Shown: positions 50,998-59,353, counted from the first letter of the stretch. The stretch is 64,000 nt of DNA from an uncultured Eubacteriales bacterium (GCA_900321275.1 ONVI01000002.1:1-64000); one strand, 5' to 3'. Made by a program: numbers and translations. The notes: generated from the letters alone by a model not told the origin.

Positions 50998-53109
50998 ATG
51001 TTACAGCATCGCATTTCAGATCTGGACATTTATTTGTTCGGAAGAGGGACGCATTATACCGTATACGAAAAGCTGGGCGCGCATCCGGCTTCGGAAAACG
51101 GACAGGATGGCGTCTATTTCGCCGTATGGGCTCCGAACGCGCGCTCGGTCAGCGTCGTGGGAGACTTTAACGGCTGGACCGCGGGAAGGGACCGGATGCA
51201 GCTTCTGGCGGAATCCGGAATCTATGACCTCTTTATTCCCGGGCTCGGAACCCATGCGCTCTACAAGTTTGCCATAGAGACGCAGAAGGGCGATGTCCTC
51301 CTCAAGGCTGACCCCTACGGCAACCAGTGCCAGCTTCGCCCGGAGACAGCCTCCGTCGTGGCGAATCTCTCGTCCTATGACTGGCAGGACGAGGCCTGGA
51401 TGGGCGCCCGTCTGGGGAGTGATCCCAAAAAGCGCCCGCTGTCCATCTACGAGGTGCATCTCGGTTCCTGGAAGAAGGACGAGAGCGGGGCAAATTGCGG
51501 CTTCCGCAAGTACCGCGACCTGGCGCCGGAGCTGGCCGAGTACGTCAACTACATGGGCTACACCCATGTGGAACTGATGGGCATTGCGGAGCACCCGTTT
51601 GACGGCTCCTGGGGCTATCAGGTTACCGGCTATTATGCTCCGACCGCGCGCTACGGTGATGCGGAGGACTTCATGTACATGATCGACTATCTGCATCAGC
51701 ACGGCATCGGCGTGATTCTGGACTGGGTGCCTGCCCATTTCCCGCGGGACGCCTACGGCCTTGCCCGTTTCGACGGCTTTGCCGAGTATGAGCACGCAGA
51801 CCCCCGACAGGGAGAGCATCCCGACTGGGGCACCTATATCTTCAACTACCGGCGTCCGCAGGTCAAGAACTTCCTGATCGCAAACGCCCTGTTCTGGCTG
51901 GAGAAGTTCCATGTGGACGGTCTGCGCGTGGACGCCGTGGCTTCCATGCTGTACCTGGATTACGGCAAAAAGGACGGAGAGTGGGTTGCCAACGAGGACG
52001 GCGGCAACATCAACTATGACGCCATTGAGTTTCTGAAGCACCTCAACTCCATCGTGGGGCAGCGCGTGCCGGGCGCCATGGTCATCGCGGAGGAATCCAC
52101 CGCGTTCCCGCTGGTGTCCAGACCGCCGGAGGACGGCGGACTCGGCTTCACCTTCAAGTGGAATATGGGCTGGATGCACGACGTTCTGGAATACCTGAAG
52201 GTTGATCCCATCGGCCGGCAGCACGTCCACAACAACGTGACCTTCAGCTTTACCTATGCCTTCAGCGAAAACTATGTCCTGCCGTTTTCCCATGATGAGG
52301 TGGTGCATCTGAAATGCTCCATGATCAACAAGATGCCCGGCAATATGGAGGACAAATTCGGAAACCTCCGCCTGGCCTACGGTCTGATGATGGCGCATCC
52401 GGGAAAGAAACTCCTGTTCATGGGTCAGGATTTCGCCCAGCTTCGGGAGTGGAGCGAGGAGCGCAGTCTCGACTGGTACCTGCTGGACAATGAGCCGGCA
52501 CACCGGGCGCTCAACAACTACACCCGCGCGCTGCTGGAGATGTACCGCAGTTATCCGTCCCTGTATGAAAACGACTGCGAGCCCTGCGGATTTGAATGGA
52601 TCAACGGCGCGGACGCCCAGCACAACATGCTCAGCTTCTGCCGGATCAGCAGCGATAAAAAGAAATGCCTGCTCTTCCATTTCAACTTCTCCCCCGTGGC
52701 CTATCCGAAGCATCGCATCGGCGCCTTGTGCAAGGGAACCTACCACCAGGTTCTCAACAGCGACGACGCCGTCTTCGGCGGCAGCGGAAACTATCCCGCC
52801 CAGACGATCAAGGCCGATCCGATCCCCTGGGACGGGAAGGAATACTCCGTGGAGTTTGACGTGCCGCCTTATTCCGTGACGGCCTTTGCCTTCAACTGGA
52901 CGCAGCCGGTCAGAAAAAAAGCCCCTGCCGAAAAGACAGAGCAGAAAAAGACAACGGTCAAAGTGTCCCCCGCCAGGAAGGAGACGGGCAAGGCGGTAAA
53001 GAGCCGCGCGTCCAAAAAAGCGGAAGAGGAGAAAAAGGCGGCAATTCTCAAGGCGGTTGAAGAGAGCGGCAAATCCCTCGACGAAATCCTGGCGTTTTTG
53101 CAGAAATAA
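50998..53109 (+). CDS. glgB: 1,4-alpha-glucan branching enzyme with basic C-terminal tail
   Basis: 703 residues. GH13 enzyme that makes alpha-1,6 branches in glycogen. It has an N-terminal CBM48 domain (about 30-130, VWAPNARSVSVVGDFNGW) and the GH13 catalytic core with Asp in DGLRVDAV, Glu in VIAEEST and Asp in FSHDEVVH. After the usual C-terminal beta domain it adds a Lys/Ala/Thr-rich tail of about 60 residues (from PVRKKAPAEK on), ending in a predicted helix, which is not part of the standard enzyme. The ATG at 50998 follows GGAGGG. The neighbouring amylosucrase-type chemistry in the window also makes alpha-glucan. Confidence 0.93.
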   Translation: MLQHRISDLDIYLFGRGTHYTVYEKLGAHPASENGQDGVYFAVWAPNARSVSVVGDFNGWTAGRDRMQLLAESGIYDLFIPGLGTHALYKFAIETQKGDVLLKADPYGNQCQLRPETASVVANLSSYDWQDEAWMGARLGSDPKKRPLSIYEVHLGSWKKDESGANCGFRKYRDLAPELAEYVNYMGYTHVELMGIAEHPFDGSWGYQVTGYYAPTARYGDAEDFMYMIDYLHQHGIGVILDWVPAHFPRDAYGLARFDGFAEYEHADPRQGEHPDWGTYIFNYRRPQVKNFLIANALFWLEKFHVDGLRVDAVASMLYLDYGKKDGEWVANEDGGNINYDAIEFLKHLNSIVGQRVPGAMVIAEESTAFPLVSRPPEDGGLGFTFKWNMGWMHDVLEYLKVDPIGRQHVHNNVTFSFTYAFSENYVLPFSHDEVVHLKCSMINKMPGNMEDKFGNLRLAYGLMMAHPGKKLLFMGQDFAQLREWSEERSLDWYLLDNEPAHRALNNYTRALLEMYRSYPSLYENDCEPCGFEWINGADAQHNMLSFCRISSDKKKCLLFHFNFSPVAYPKHRIGALCKGTYHQVLNSDDAVFGGSGNYPAQTIKADPIPWDGKEYSVEFDVPPYSVTAFAFNWTQPVRKKAPAEKTEQKKTTVKVSPARKETGKAVKSRASKKAEEEKKAAILKAVEESGKSLDEILAFLQK

Positions 53110-53143
53110 GCTTATCCTGCCGAGCAGAAGATTGTAAATGAAA

Positions 53144-53181
53144 TTGCCCCTGCCGCATGCAAACGTGCGCGGCAGGGGCAA
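53144..53181. terminator. Hairpin between glgB and the inhibitor gene
   Basis: Perfect 13-bp stem (53144-53156 with 53169-53181) between convergent genes. Only short T-stretches follow on either strand. Confidence 0.75.
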
Positions 53182-53184
53182 AGC

Positions 53185-53601
53185 TTATTTGATTTCCGGT
53201 GACGGCGCGGGAATCGGCTCTTCAGCGCCGGTGCTGTATCCGTCAAGCATCTTTACCTGGAAATTCTTGTCGATCTCGAACGTGTAAACCACCTGATCGG
53301 CCTGCTCTCCGCCTTCCCAGGCTCTGGCATAGGTAAACGTCACTTCCGTTTTTCCGGCTTTCAGCGGCGTCAGGGTAAAGGTTTCCGTGCCGCCGACGCC
53401 GACCATGCCCTCCGGGTGATCCTTTACGGCATAGCTGCTTTCAATCTTAAAAAGCTCTTCCGATTGAGCTGCCTGCCAGCTGAAGCCGGTGGTCGGGTTG
53501 GAATCAAGCGCGATGGAAACGGTCTGAGGAGCAGGCGTTTCTTTTCCGCACGCGGCCAGAAGCAGAGCAAGCGCGAGAGCTATCATAACCATTTTCTTCA
53601 T
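53185..53601 (-). CDS. Chagasin/I42-like peptidase inhibitor lipoprotein
   Basis: 138 residues. Lipoprotein signal with lipobox LLAAC (Cys at about residue 18). The mature domain has the three loops with which chagasin-type inhibitors enter the active site of papain-like cysteine peptidases: NPTTGFSW, GVGGTETF and RAWE. It would sit on the outer face of the membrane and protect against host or self cysteine peptidases. The C-terminal tail is Pro/Glu-rich. GGAGG precedes the ATG at 53601. Confidence 0.85.
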   Translation of the reverse strand: MKKMVMIALALALLLAACGKETPAPQTVSIALDSNPTTGFSWQAAQSEELFKIESSYAVKDHPEGMVGVGGTETFTLTPLKAGKTEVTFTYARAWEGGEQADQVVYTFEIDKNFQVKMLDGYSTGAEEPIPAPSPEIK

Positions 53602-53778
53602 GGGAATCCCTCCTTTGCGCTGCGGATTCTACTCCGTTTTGAAACGGAGATCAATGAAGAAGTTGTAAATTCAGAATTCTTCAGGGGAGGGAAACAAATA
53701 TTCCACAAAGATTTTTGGGACATTGCCGCCTGTGCTGGTGCACTTTTACCGAAAAGCGGAGAGCCGGGGAAAACGCCA

Positions 53779-53807
53779 TTGACTTTAGCACCAAAAAGTG
53801 CTAAAGT
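53779..53807 (+). promoter_or_regulatory. Promoter with palindromic operator in the spacer
   Basis: TTGACT (53779-53784), 17-nt spacer, TAAAGT (53802-53807). A perfect inverted repeat TTTAGCAC-N6-GTGCTAAA (53784-53805) fills the space between -35 and -10, an ideal place for a repressor. It resembles CIRCE in half-site but the spacing is far too short. Confidence 0.7.
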
Positions 53808-53836
53808 GATCTCATCAACAAAAGGGAGATACTGTC

Positions 53837-53929
53837 ATGTTCATGCTTCGCTTTGCATATGCTTACAGCTATTACTTTTCCCGGTTCGGCAAAGGTAATG
53901 GCGGTTTGTGCTGCAAGAAGGAGCCTTGA
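53837..53929 (+). CDS. Aromatic-rich leader peptide of an attenuator (30 aa)
   Basis: 30-codon reading frame with GGGAG 8 nt before its ATG, in the leader of the ABC transporter operon. Residues 5-17 read RFAYAYSYYFSRF: four Tyr and three Phe codons within 13, plus a Phe at codon 2. No Trp codon is present. Codons 21-25 then lie in the RNA segment that can pair with the terminator downstream. This is the layout of an attenuation leader peptide in which ribosomes stall when charged tRNA-Tyr or tRNA-Phe is scarce. It has no other likely function. Confidence 0.7.
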   Translation: MFMLRFAYAYSYYFSRFGKGNGGLCCKKEP

Positions 53930-53996
53930 ACAGGATATGAGACAGAGCTTTCATTTCCGACTTCGCGCCGTACAGACTGCCGTCTGGCGGCGTTTT
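53898..53996 (+). promoter_or_regulatory. Attenuator: terminator and competing antiterminator
   Basis: Terminator: stem 53966-53977 with 53982-53992 (one bulge, one G-U), followed by TTTT and a T-rich stretch. Antiterminator: 53898-53911 (within the leader peptide codons) can pair with 53970-53983 in 14 contiguous base pairs including four G-U, which removes the left arm of the terminator. The two structures exclude each other. Confidence 0.65.
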
Positions 53997-54071
53997 CGAT
54001 TTGGACCCTCTGCTCATTCTTCCGGTTGAAAGACAGGTCAAAATCAAAAAATGATAAAGGAGAAAAAGAAC

Positions 54072-55028
54072 ATGAAAAAGATCTTTGCTTTGATTCTCAC
54101 GCTGTCTCTCGTTTTCGGCTTTGCCGCCTTCGGCGCAAGCGCCTACGCTGCCGACAGCTATACCGTCGGCGTCTGCCAGCTCGTCCAGCACCCCGCGCTT
54201 GACGCCGCGACCCAGGGCTTTAAAGACGCTCTGACCAAGGCCTTCGGCGACAAGGTCAGCTTTGTCGAGCAGAACGCCTCCGGCGATTCCGCCACCTGCG
54301 CCGTCATCTGCAACCAGTTCGTCTCCGACGAGGTGGACCTGATCCTCGCCAACGCCACGCCGGCCCTGCTGGCCGCCCAGGCTGCCACCAACAAGATCCC
54401 CGTGCTCGGCACCTCCGTCACCGACTACGCCTCCGCACTTGACATCGAAGACTGGAAGGGCTCCACCGGCACCAATATCTCCGGCACCTCCGACGGCGTT
54501 CCCGCCAAGGAGCTGGCAGGCGTGCTGAACGAACTGTTCCCTGATGTCAAGAATGTCGGCCTGCTCTATTGCTCCGGCGAGCCCAACTCCAAGTTCCAGG
54601 CCGATGAGATGCGCCCCGTCCTCGAAGAGATGGGCTACAAGGTCGCGGACTACACCTTCGCAGACTCCAACGACGTTTCCGCCGTCACCAACAACGCCTG
54701 TGACGACTGCGACGTGCTCTACATCCCCACCGACAACACCGCCGCCTCCAATGCGGAGCTCATCAACAACGTGGCCCTGTCCAAGAAGATCCCCATCGTC
54801 TGCGGTGAGGAGAACCTCTGCGCCGGCTGCGGCGTGGCCACCCTCTCCATCTCCTACTACGATCTCGGCACCGTGACCGGCGAGATGGCCGCGAAGATCC
54901 TCTCCGAGGGCGCCGACGTCTCCACCATGGAGATCCAGTACGCTCCCTTCGCCAAGAAGTTCAACAAGACCAATTGCGACATCCTCGGCATCACCGTTCC
55001 CGATGCCTACGAGGCCATCGCAGACTGA
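54072..55028 (+). CDS. ABC transporter binding protein, TrpX-like family
   Basis: 318 residues. Sec signal peptide (residues 1-26, ASAYA|ADSYTVG). The mature protein is of the ABC_sub_bind family (PF04392-type): YTVGVCQLVQHPALDAATQGF, ILANATPALLAAQ, VLGTSVTDYASAL, and a late TLSISYYDLG. Streptococcal TrpX in this family serves tryptophan uptake, and other members serve tyrosine or phenylalanine. The aromatic-rich attenuator in front of this gene fits an aromatic amino acid ligand. The ATG at 54072 follows AAAGGAG. Confidence 0.85.
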   Translation: MKKIFALILTLSLVFGFAAFGASAYAADSYTVGVCQLVQHPALDAATQGFKDALTKAFGDKVSFVEQNASGDSATCAVICNQFVSDEVDLILANATPALLAAQAATNKIPVLGTSVTDYASALDIEDWKGSTGTNISGTSDGVPAKELAGVLNELFPDVKNVGLLYCSGEPNSKFQADEMRPVLEEMGYKVADYTFADSNDVSAVTNNACDDCDVLYIPTDNTAASNAELINNVALSKKIPIVCGEENLCAGCGVATLSISYYDLGTVTGEMAAKILSEGADVSTMEIQYAPFAKKFNKTNCDILGITVPDAYEAIAD

Positions 55029-55044
55029 TCCCTGCTGACCAAGA

Positions 55045-55070
55045 GCCCCGCCGGGTACTCCCGGCGGGGC
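55045..55070 (+). terminator. Intercistronic GC-rich hairpin
   Basis: Perfect 11-bp stem (55045-55055 with 55060-55070) directly after the binding protein gene, without a T-run. It probably protects the upstream mRNA so that binding protein exceeds the membrane part. Confidence 0.65.
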
Positions 55071-55087
55071 GTAATGAGGTGTAATCT

Positions 55088-56032
55088 GTGACATTGACAA
55101 GCTATTTCGCTTCTCTGAATATTCTGAAGCTCTTCCGCAATATGCCCGGCGGCATCTCCCAGGGCATCATCTGGGGCATCATGGCGCTGGGGATTTACAT
55201 CACCTTCCGCCTGCTGGACGTGGCGGATCTGACGGTGGACGGCTCGTTTACCACGGGCGGCGCCGTGACGGTCATGCTGATCCTCGCGGGCTGGCCCGCG
55301 TGGGCGGCGCTGCTGGCCGCCATGCTGGCAGGATTGCTCGCCGGCTTTGTGACAGGCATGCTCCACACGAAGCTGGGCATCCCGGCGATCCTTGCCGGTA
55401 TCCTGACCCAGTTCTCCCTGTATTCCATCAATCTGCATATCATGGGCATGGCGGCGAACAAGGCGGTCAGCGTGGATAAGTACCACCTGCTGCTCTCCTC
55501 CCGCAACATCCCCGCCGCGATCCTGACCGGCACGATCATCGCCCTGGCGCTGGTGTCCGTGTTCTACTGGTACTTCGGCACCGAGCAGGGCTCCGCCATC
55601 CGCGCCACCGGCAACAACCCCGCCATGAGCCGCGCCCTCGGCATCAACATTGACAATATGAAGGTGCTGGGTCTGTCCATCTCCAACGGTATCGTCGCCC
55701 TCTCCGGCGGCCTTCTTGCCCAGTATCAGGGCTTTGCGGATATCAACATGGGCCGCGGCGCCATCGTCATCGGCCTTGCCGCCGTCATCATCGGCGAGGT
55801 GGTGGGCGGCGCGCTGCTGGGCAAGCACCTCAACTTCTTCGGTACGCTCAGCTTTACCGTCGTCGGCGGCGTGATCTATTATCTCGTCATCGTCATTGTG
55901 CTGTGGCTGCGCCTCAACTCCAACGACCTGAAGCTTTTCACTGCGATCGTTGTGGCGCTGTTCCTGGCCGTCCCTTATCTGCGCGCGCAGAAGAAGAGCT
56001 CCTTTGCGAAGCTCAAACGGAAGGGAGGCTGA
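55088..56032 (+). CDS. ABC transporter permease, TrpY-like
   Basis: 314-residue membrane protein of the BPD_transp_2 family with about eight hydrophobic segments. Typical stretch near the N-terminus: GIYITFRLLDVADLTVDGSF, and the ATPase-contact region GSAIRATGNNPAMSRALGI. Matches the COG4120-type permeases that accompany ABC_sub_bind proteins. It starts at GTG 55088 with GAGGTG upstream. Confidence 0.88.
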   Translation: MTLTSYFASLNILKLFRNMPGGISQGIIWGIMALGIYITFRLLDVADLTVDGSFTTGGAVTVMLILAGWPAWAALLAAMLAGLLAGFVTGMLHTKLGIPAILAGILTQFSLYSINLHIMGMAANKAVSVDKYHLLLSSRNIPAAILTGTIIALALVSVFYWYFGTEQGSAIRATGNNPAMSRALGINIDNMKVLGLSISNGIVALSGGLLAQYQGFADINMGRGAIVIGLAAVIIGEVVGGALLGKHLNFFGTLSFTVVGGVIYYLVIVIVLWLRLNSNDLKLFTAIVVALFLAVPYLRAQKKSSFAKLKRKGG

Positions 56033-56036
56033 AACA

Positions 56037-56837
56037 TTGCTGTTTTTACAGAACATTTCCAAGACATTTAACCCCGGCACGATCAACGAGAAAAAGGCGC
56101 TCGACGGCCTGAACCTGCATCTCAGACCCGGCGACTTTGTCACCGTTATCGGCGGCAACGGGGCGGGCAAGTCCACCATGCTCAACGCCACCGCGGGCGT
56201 CTGGCCCGTGGACGAGGGGCGCATCATTCTCGACGGGGAGGATATCACCGCCCTGCCGGAGCATAAGCGCGCCCATCTCATCGGCCGCGTGTTTCAGGAC
56301 CCCATGATGGGCACTGCGCCGAATATGCAGCTGGAAGAAAACCTTGCCCTCGCCGCCCGCCGCGGGCAAAAGCGCGGTCTCAAGTGGGGCGTCACCAATG
56401 CCGAGCGCGAGGAATATCACGAGCGTCTGAAGATCCTGGGCCTCGGCCTTGAGGATCGCATGACCTCCAAGGTGGGCCTGCTGTCCGGCGGGCAGCGCCA
56501 GGCGGTCACACTGCTGATGGCCGTGCTGAGAAAGCCCAAGCTCCTGCTCCTGGACGAGCATACCGCCGCTCTCGACCCCGGCACCGCCGCGAAGGTTCTG
56601 GAGCTGTCGGACAAAATCGTACAGGAGAACAACCTCACCACCCTGATGATTACCCACAACATGAAGGACGCGATCCGCCACGGCAACCGCCTCATCATGA
56701 TGAACGAGGGGCATATCATCCTCGACATCGAGGGCGAGGATAAGAAAAAGCTCACCAAGCAGCAGCTCATCGACATGTTTGCCCAGAAGGGCGCAAGCAT
56801 CGACTCCGACGAGGCGCTGCTTACCAAGGGCGGCTGA
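56037..56837 (+). CDS. ABC transporter ATPase, TrpZ-like
   Basis: 266 residues, one ABC domain: Walker A GGNGAGKST (about residue 40), Q-loop GRVFQDP, signature LSGGQRQA, Walker B LLLLDEHTAALDP and the switch His in ITHNMKDA. The DEHTAALD form is typical of the COG1101 ATPases of this transporter family. It starts at TTG 56037, 8 nt after GGGAGG and 4 nt after the permease stop, so the three genes are one operon. Confidence 0.9.
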   Translation: MLFLQNISKTFNPGTINEKKALDGLNLHLRPGDFVTVIGGNGAGKSTMLNATAGVWPVDEGRIILDGEDITALPEHKRAHLIGRVFQDPMMGTAPNMQLEENLALAARRGQKRGLKWGVTNAEREEYHERLKILGLGLEDRMTSKVGLLSGGQRQAVTLLMAVLRKPKLLLLDEHTAALDPGTAAKVLELSDKIVQENNLTTLMITHNMKDAIRHGNRLIMMNEGHIILDIEGEDKKKLTKQQLIDMFAQKGASIDSDEALLTKGG

Positions 56838-56854
56838 TTCGCACATAACAGCAG

Positions 56855-56885
56855 AACACGCACGGTTTTTCCGTGCGTGTTTTTT
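56855..56885 (+). terminator. Intrinsic terminator of the ABC operon
   Basis: 11-bp stem (56855-56865 with 56871-56881) followed by a T-run. Confidence 0.9.
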
Positions 56886-56887
56886 AC

Positions 56888-57526
56888 TTATATACCTTTT
56901 TTGTACAGAACATACGAATAGACGATCGGAACCAGCGTCATCACAAGGATCAGCGCAAAGAACAGGGGGAGGCTCCAGCCGATAAAGCTGAACACGATGA
57001 AGGCGACCCCGCAAAGCACCCATAGGAAGCCCGCCAGGCGATGCGTACGGTTCCAGTTTTCCTCGCTGGCCAGGGTCCAGGGGAGCTTGATGCCCATGGT
57101 GTAGCTCTGCTTGGTCTTGGGCAGATAGTTGCCGACGATGATGAACATCAGCCCCACAAAGATCGGGACTATACGTTCGATCCGCAGCTCGTATCCAAGT
57201 CCCCAGGCCAGCGTCAGCCCGCCTGCCAGAACAGAGACCACCGGGCAGATCCAACGGGTAATCCCCACCAGGGCGGAGCTCATGTTTCCCCTCTTGGGGT
57301 CGGCGTTTAGCGCGAAGTACAGCAGCAGGTTGATCCCGACTATCAGCGCAGGCAGACCGAAAACCGCGAAGGCGCGGCTCGAAAAGCCGTCCGGCTCCCC
57401 GCTCACATTCCAGTGTGTCACCATTGTCTCGGGCAGCCTGTCATAGACCAAAGCGCCGATGAGCATCGGCAGCAGGCAGACCAGCGTCGTCAAAATCAGC
57501 GTTCTCTTATCCCTCTTCATGTTCAT
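56888..57526 (-). CDS. SdpI-like membrane protein with DUF1648
   Basis: 212 residues with about six transmembrane segments. The N-terminal DUF1648 part contains LPETMVTHWNVSGEPDGFSSR after the first helix, and the C-terminal half is SdpI-like (GNYLPKTKQSYTMGIKLPWTLASEENWNRTH). In Bacillus subtilis SdpI gives immunity to the SdpC toxin and sequesters SdpR. No sdpC-like gene is in the window. The start overlaps the regulator gene by 20 nt. Confidence 0.88.
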   Translation of the reverse strand: MNMKRDKRTLILTTLVCLLPMLIGALVYDRLPETMVTHWNVSGEPDGFSSRAFAVFGLPALIVGINLLLYFALNADPKRGNMSSALVGITRWICPVVSVLAGGLTLAWGLGYELRIERIVPIFVGLMFIIVGNYLPKTKQSYTMGIKLPWTLASEENWNRTHRLAGFLWVLCGVAFIVFSFIGWSLPLFFALILVMTLVPIVYSYVLYKKGI

Positions 57527-57788
57527 CCGCTCCCTTCAGGCTCTGAATCCAGAGCAGCACTTCCTCCAGCACGGAGGCGTTCAGACTGTAATAAATATAA
57601 TTCTTCTCCCGGCTCTCGAAGATGAGGCCGGCTTTTTTGAGCTGCGACAGGTGATACGACACCGTCGCGCCGGTCATGTCGAAGCGCCCCGCGATCTCCC
57701 CGGCGGTCATGCGTCCGGATTTGAGCATGTTCAATATCTCACGCCGCGCGGGATCGGACAGGGCCTTCATCGTCTCGCTGAAGCCCAA
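57507..57788 (-). CDS. SdpR-like ArsR-family repressor
   Basis: 93-residue winged-helix protein: LSDPARREILNML (about residue 10), helix-turn-helix TGATVSYHLSQLKKAGLI (about 39-57) and a beta wing with EKNYIYYSL. No metal-binding cysteines are present, as in SdpR. It starts at TTG 57788, 9 nt after AGGAGG. Two similar palindromes flank its own promoter, so autorepression is likely, with the coupled SdpI-like protein as membrane partner. Confidence 0.88.
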   Translation of the reverse strand: MGFSETMKALSDPARREILNMLKSGRMTAGEIAGRFDMTGATVSYHLSQLKKAGLIFESREKNYIYYSLNASVLEEVLLWIQSLKGADEHEEG

Positions 57789-57804
57789 CGCTCAGCACCT
57801 CCTA

Positions 57805-57879
57805 TTTAGAATTTCTTCTAAACAGATAGTAGCACAAGCATTGTGTTCTGTCAACAGGAATTTAGAAAAAAATCTAAAT
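57805..57879 (-). promoter_or_regulatory. sdpR promoter flanked by two palindromic operators
   Basis: Minus strand TTGACA (57854-57849), 17-nt spacer, TACTAT (57831-57826). Palindrome 1, TTTAGAA-N4-TTCTAAA (57805-57822), lies just after the start site. Palindrome 2, ATTTAGA-N6-TCTAAAT (57860-57879), lies just before the -35. Both share the half-site TTTAGA. Confidence 0.75.
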
Positions 57880-58086
57880 AGCCGCGGACAAAGATGATCG
57901 GGATAAACAGCCGGGAAGTACAAAACCACAGGGGGCGATCCCCGGATCGACCCGCCGGACAGCATACAGTGGTGCTTGTCGGCGAGCCGATGAGGGCATC
58001 GGCCCCTGCGGCCTTGTTTCTCATAAAACGGTATATTTTCACCTGCATGTATCATCAAGATTTATGTGAAACAATGTACTACGGTC

Positions 58087-59226
58087 TCAGATCTCCTTTA
58101 TATCCACGGACAGCCCGTTGAGCTCCACGCCCGCGTCGGCGGAGATGAGGATGTATTTGTGCCCGTCGATCACGCGCGTCTGGATGAGGTGGCTGTGCTT
58201 GGGATCGACGCTGATCTTGACCTCGGGCGTCTGGATGTCCATGCGGCTGGCACTGGAGATATTTGCCGGGCGGAGGGGCGTGCCTTCGCCGAGCTCCTCC
58301 TCACAGCGGCGGCAGAAGGCCTCCGCATGCTCGGGGCTGACGCCGCTGTTCTCCAGGATGTCGCCCATCTCCTTGTCCGAAATGGTCAGCGGCTCCGGGT
58401 CCTTGCTCTCCTTGTGCAGCACCATGCGCTCGGCAAGCTGCTCGTGCACGGCCTGCACCACATCGAAGCTGCACTCGTCCTCAATGCTCTGGCTCAGCAT
58501 CTCGCTGAACAGCTCCTTCTGCTGCCCGGCGGGGATGGGCGCCTCAATGCGGAAAACGGCATTGACAAAGTCGTCGTGGCTTTTGCCGCTGTCCTTGGTG
58601 TAGAAGAGCGCGCTATAGATGTTGGCAGCGCGGTCGTCGAAAGCGGGGAAGAGGAAGCCCAGCTCCGGCGCACCCGCCACCTGGCCGAGCGCCGCGCTGT
58701 GGAAGCGCTTTTCCTCGGGCGCGTAACCGAGCTCCGGCTTGCCCTCCTTCACGGGGCAGACGCAGCAGACCAGATATTTATACAGCTCCCCGCCGTTGTC
58801 TTCGTCCCGCTTGCCGTCCTTGCCGTAGTGCGGCACGTCGTATACGTCGTAGGCCATGAGGATGAGGTAGTTGCGGTCCTCCATATCCAGCACGTCGACA
58901 ATACTGCGGCAGAAGGCCTCGCGCAGAGAGGCATCCTGCAGCTCCGTCTTTCTGAGCTGGGAAAGCAGCTTATATTCCTCGCCGTCCATGACCTGCCTGG
59001 TGGCAAAGCTGATATCCAGCAGGTTCTTGCCGAGCGCGCCGGAGAGTGTCTTTTTCAACAATGTGAGATACTTTTCCGTTTCCGTCTGACTCAGCAGACC
59101 GAGAGACTCGTCAAAGCTTGCGATGATTTCTTTGCTCGTATTCACATAACAGCCGTAGATGTGCTGGATATTGTTGCGATCCGGACGAAAACGGCGGCGG
59201 ATCTCGCCCAATTCTTTTTGATTCAT
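58087..59226 (-). CDS. DUF4317 family protein
   Basis: 379 residues, soluble. It begins with KELGEIRRRFRPDRNNIQHIYGCYVN, the recognisable start of the DUF4317 family, which is frequent in Clostridia and of unknown function. The middle part (VKEGKPELGYAPEEKRFHS, FLFPAFDDRAANIYSALFYTKD) and the long charged C-terminal region fit that family. The ATG at 59226 follows AGGAG; a longer reading from 59292 has no ribosome binding site. Monocistronic. Confidence 0.82.
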   Translation of the reverse strand: MNQKELGEIRRRFRPDRNNIQHIYGCYVNTSKEIIASFDESLGLLSQTETEKYLTLLKKTLSGALGKNLLDISFATRQVMDGEEYKLLSQLRKTELQDASLREAFCRSIVDVLDMEDRNYLILMAYDVYDVPHYGKDGKRDEDNGGELYKYLVCCVCPVKEGKPELGYAPEEKRFHSAALGQVAGAPELGFLFPAFDDRAANIYSALFYTKDSGKSHDDFVNAVFRIEAPIPAGQQKELFSEMLSQSIEDECSFDVVQAVHEQLAERMVLHKESKDPEPLTISDKEMGDILENSGVSPEHAEAFCRRCEEELGEGTPLRPANISSASRMDIQTPEVKISVDPKHSHLIQTRVIDGHKYILISADAGVELNGLSVDIKEI

Positions 59227-59316
59227 GTTTTTCTCCTGTTTCATTGGGAATGTGCAGGGGTCATTATGCCACAGATACGCTGAAAAGTCCAATAAAAAAT
59301 GAGGCCAAAAAACAGC

Positions 59317-59353
59317 GTGTTATCCTTCGTCACTTCGTTTCGCAGGATGACAC
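59317..59353. repeat. Dispersed intergenic palindrome, copy 3
   Basis: Short version with arms GTGTTATCCT and AGGATGACAC. Related to the copies at 20255-20331 and 36850-36920. Confidence 0.5.

Noticed and set aside
53784..53805. CIRCE element
   Set aside because: The half-sites look similar, but the gap between the TTAGCAC and GTGCTAA parts is 6-8 nt and the canonical inner TC/GA bases are missing. HrcA would not fit, and the downstream operon is not a chaperone operon.
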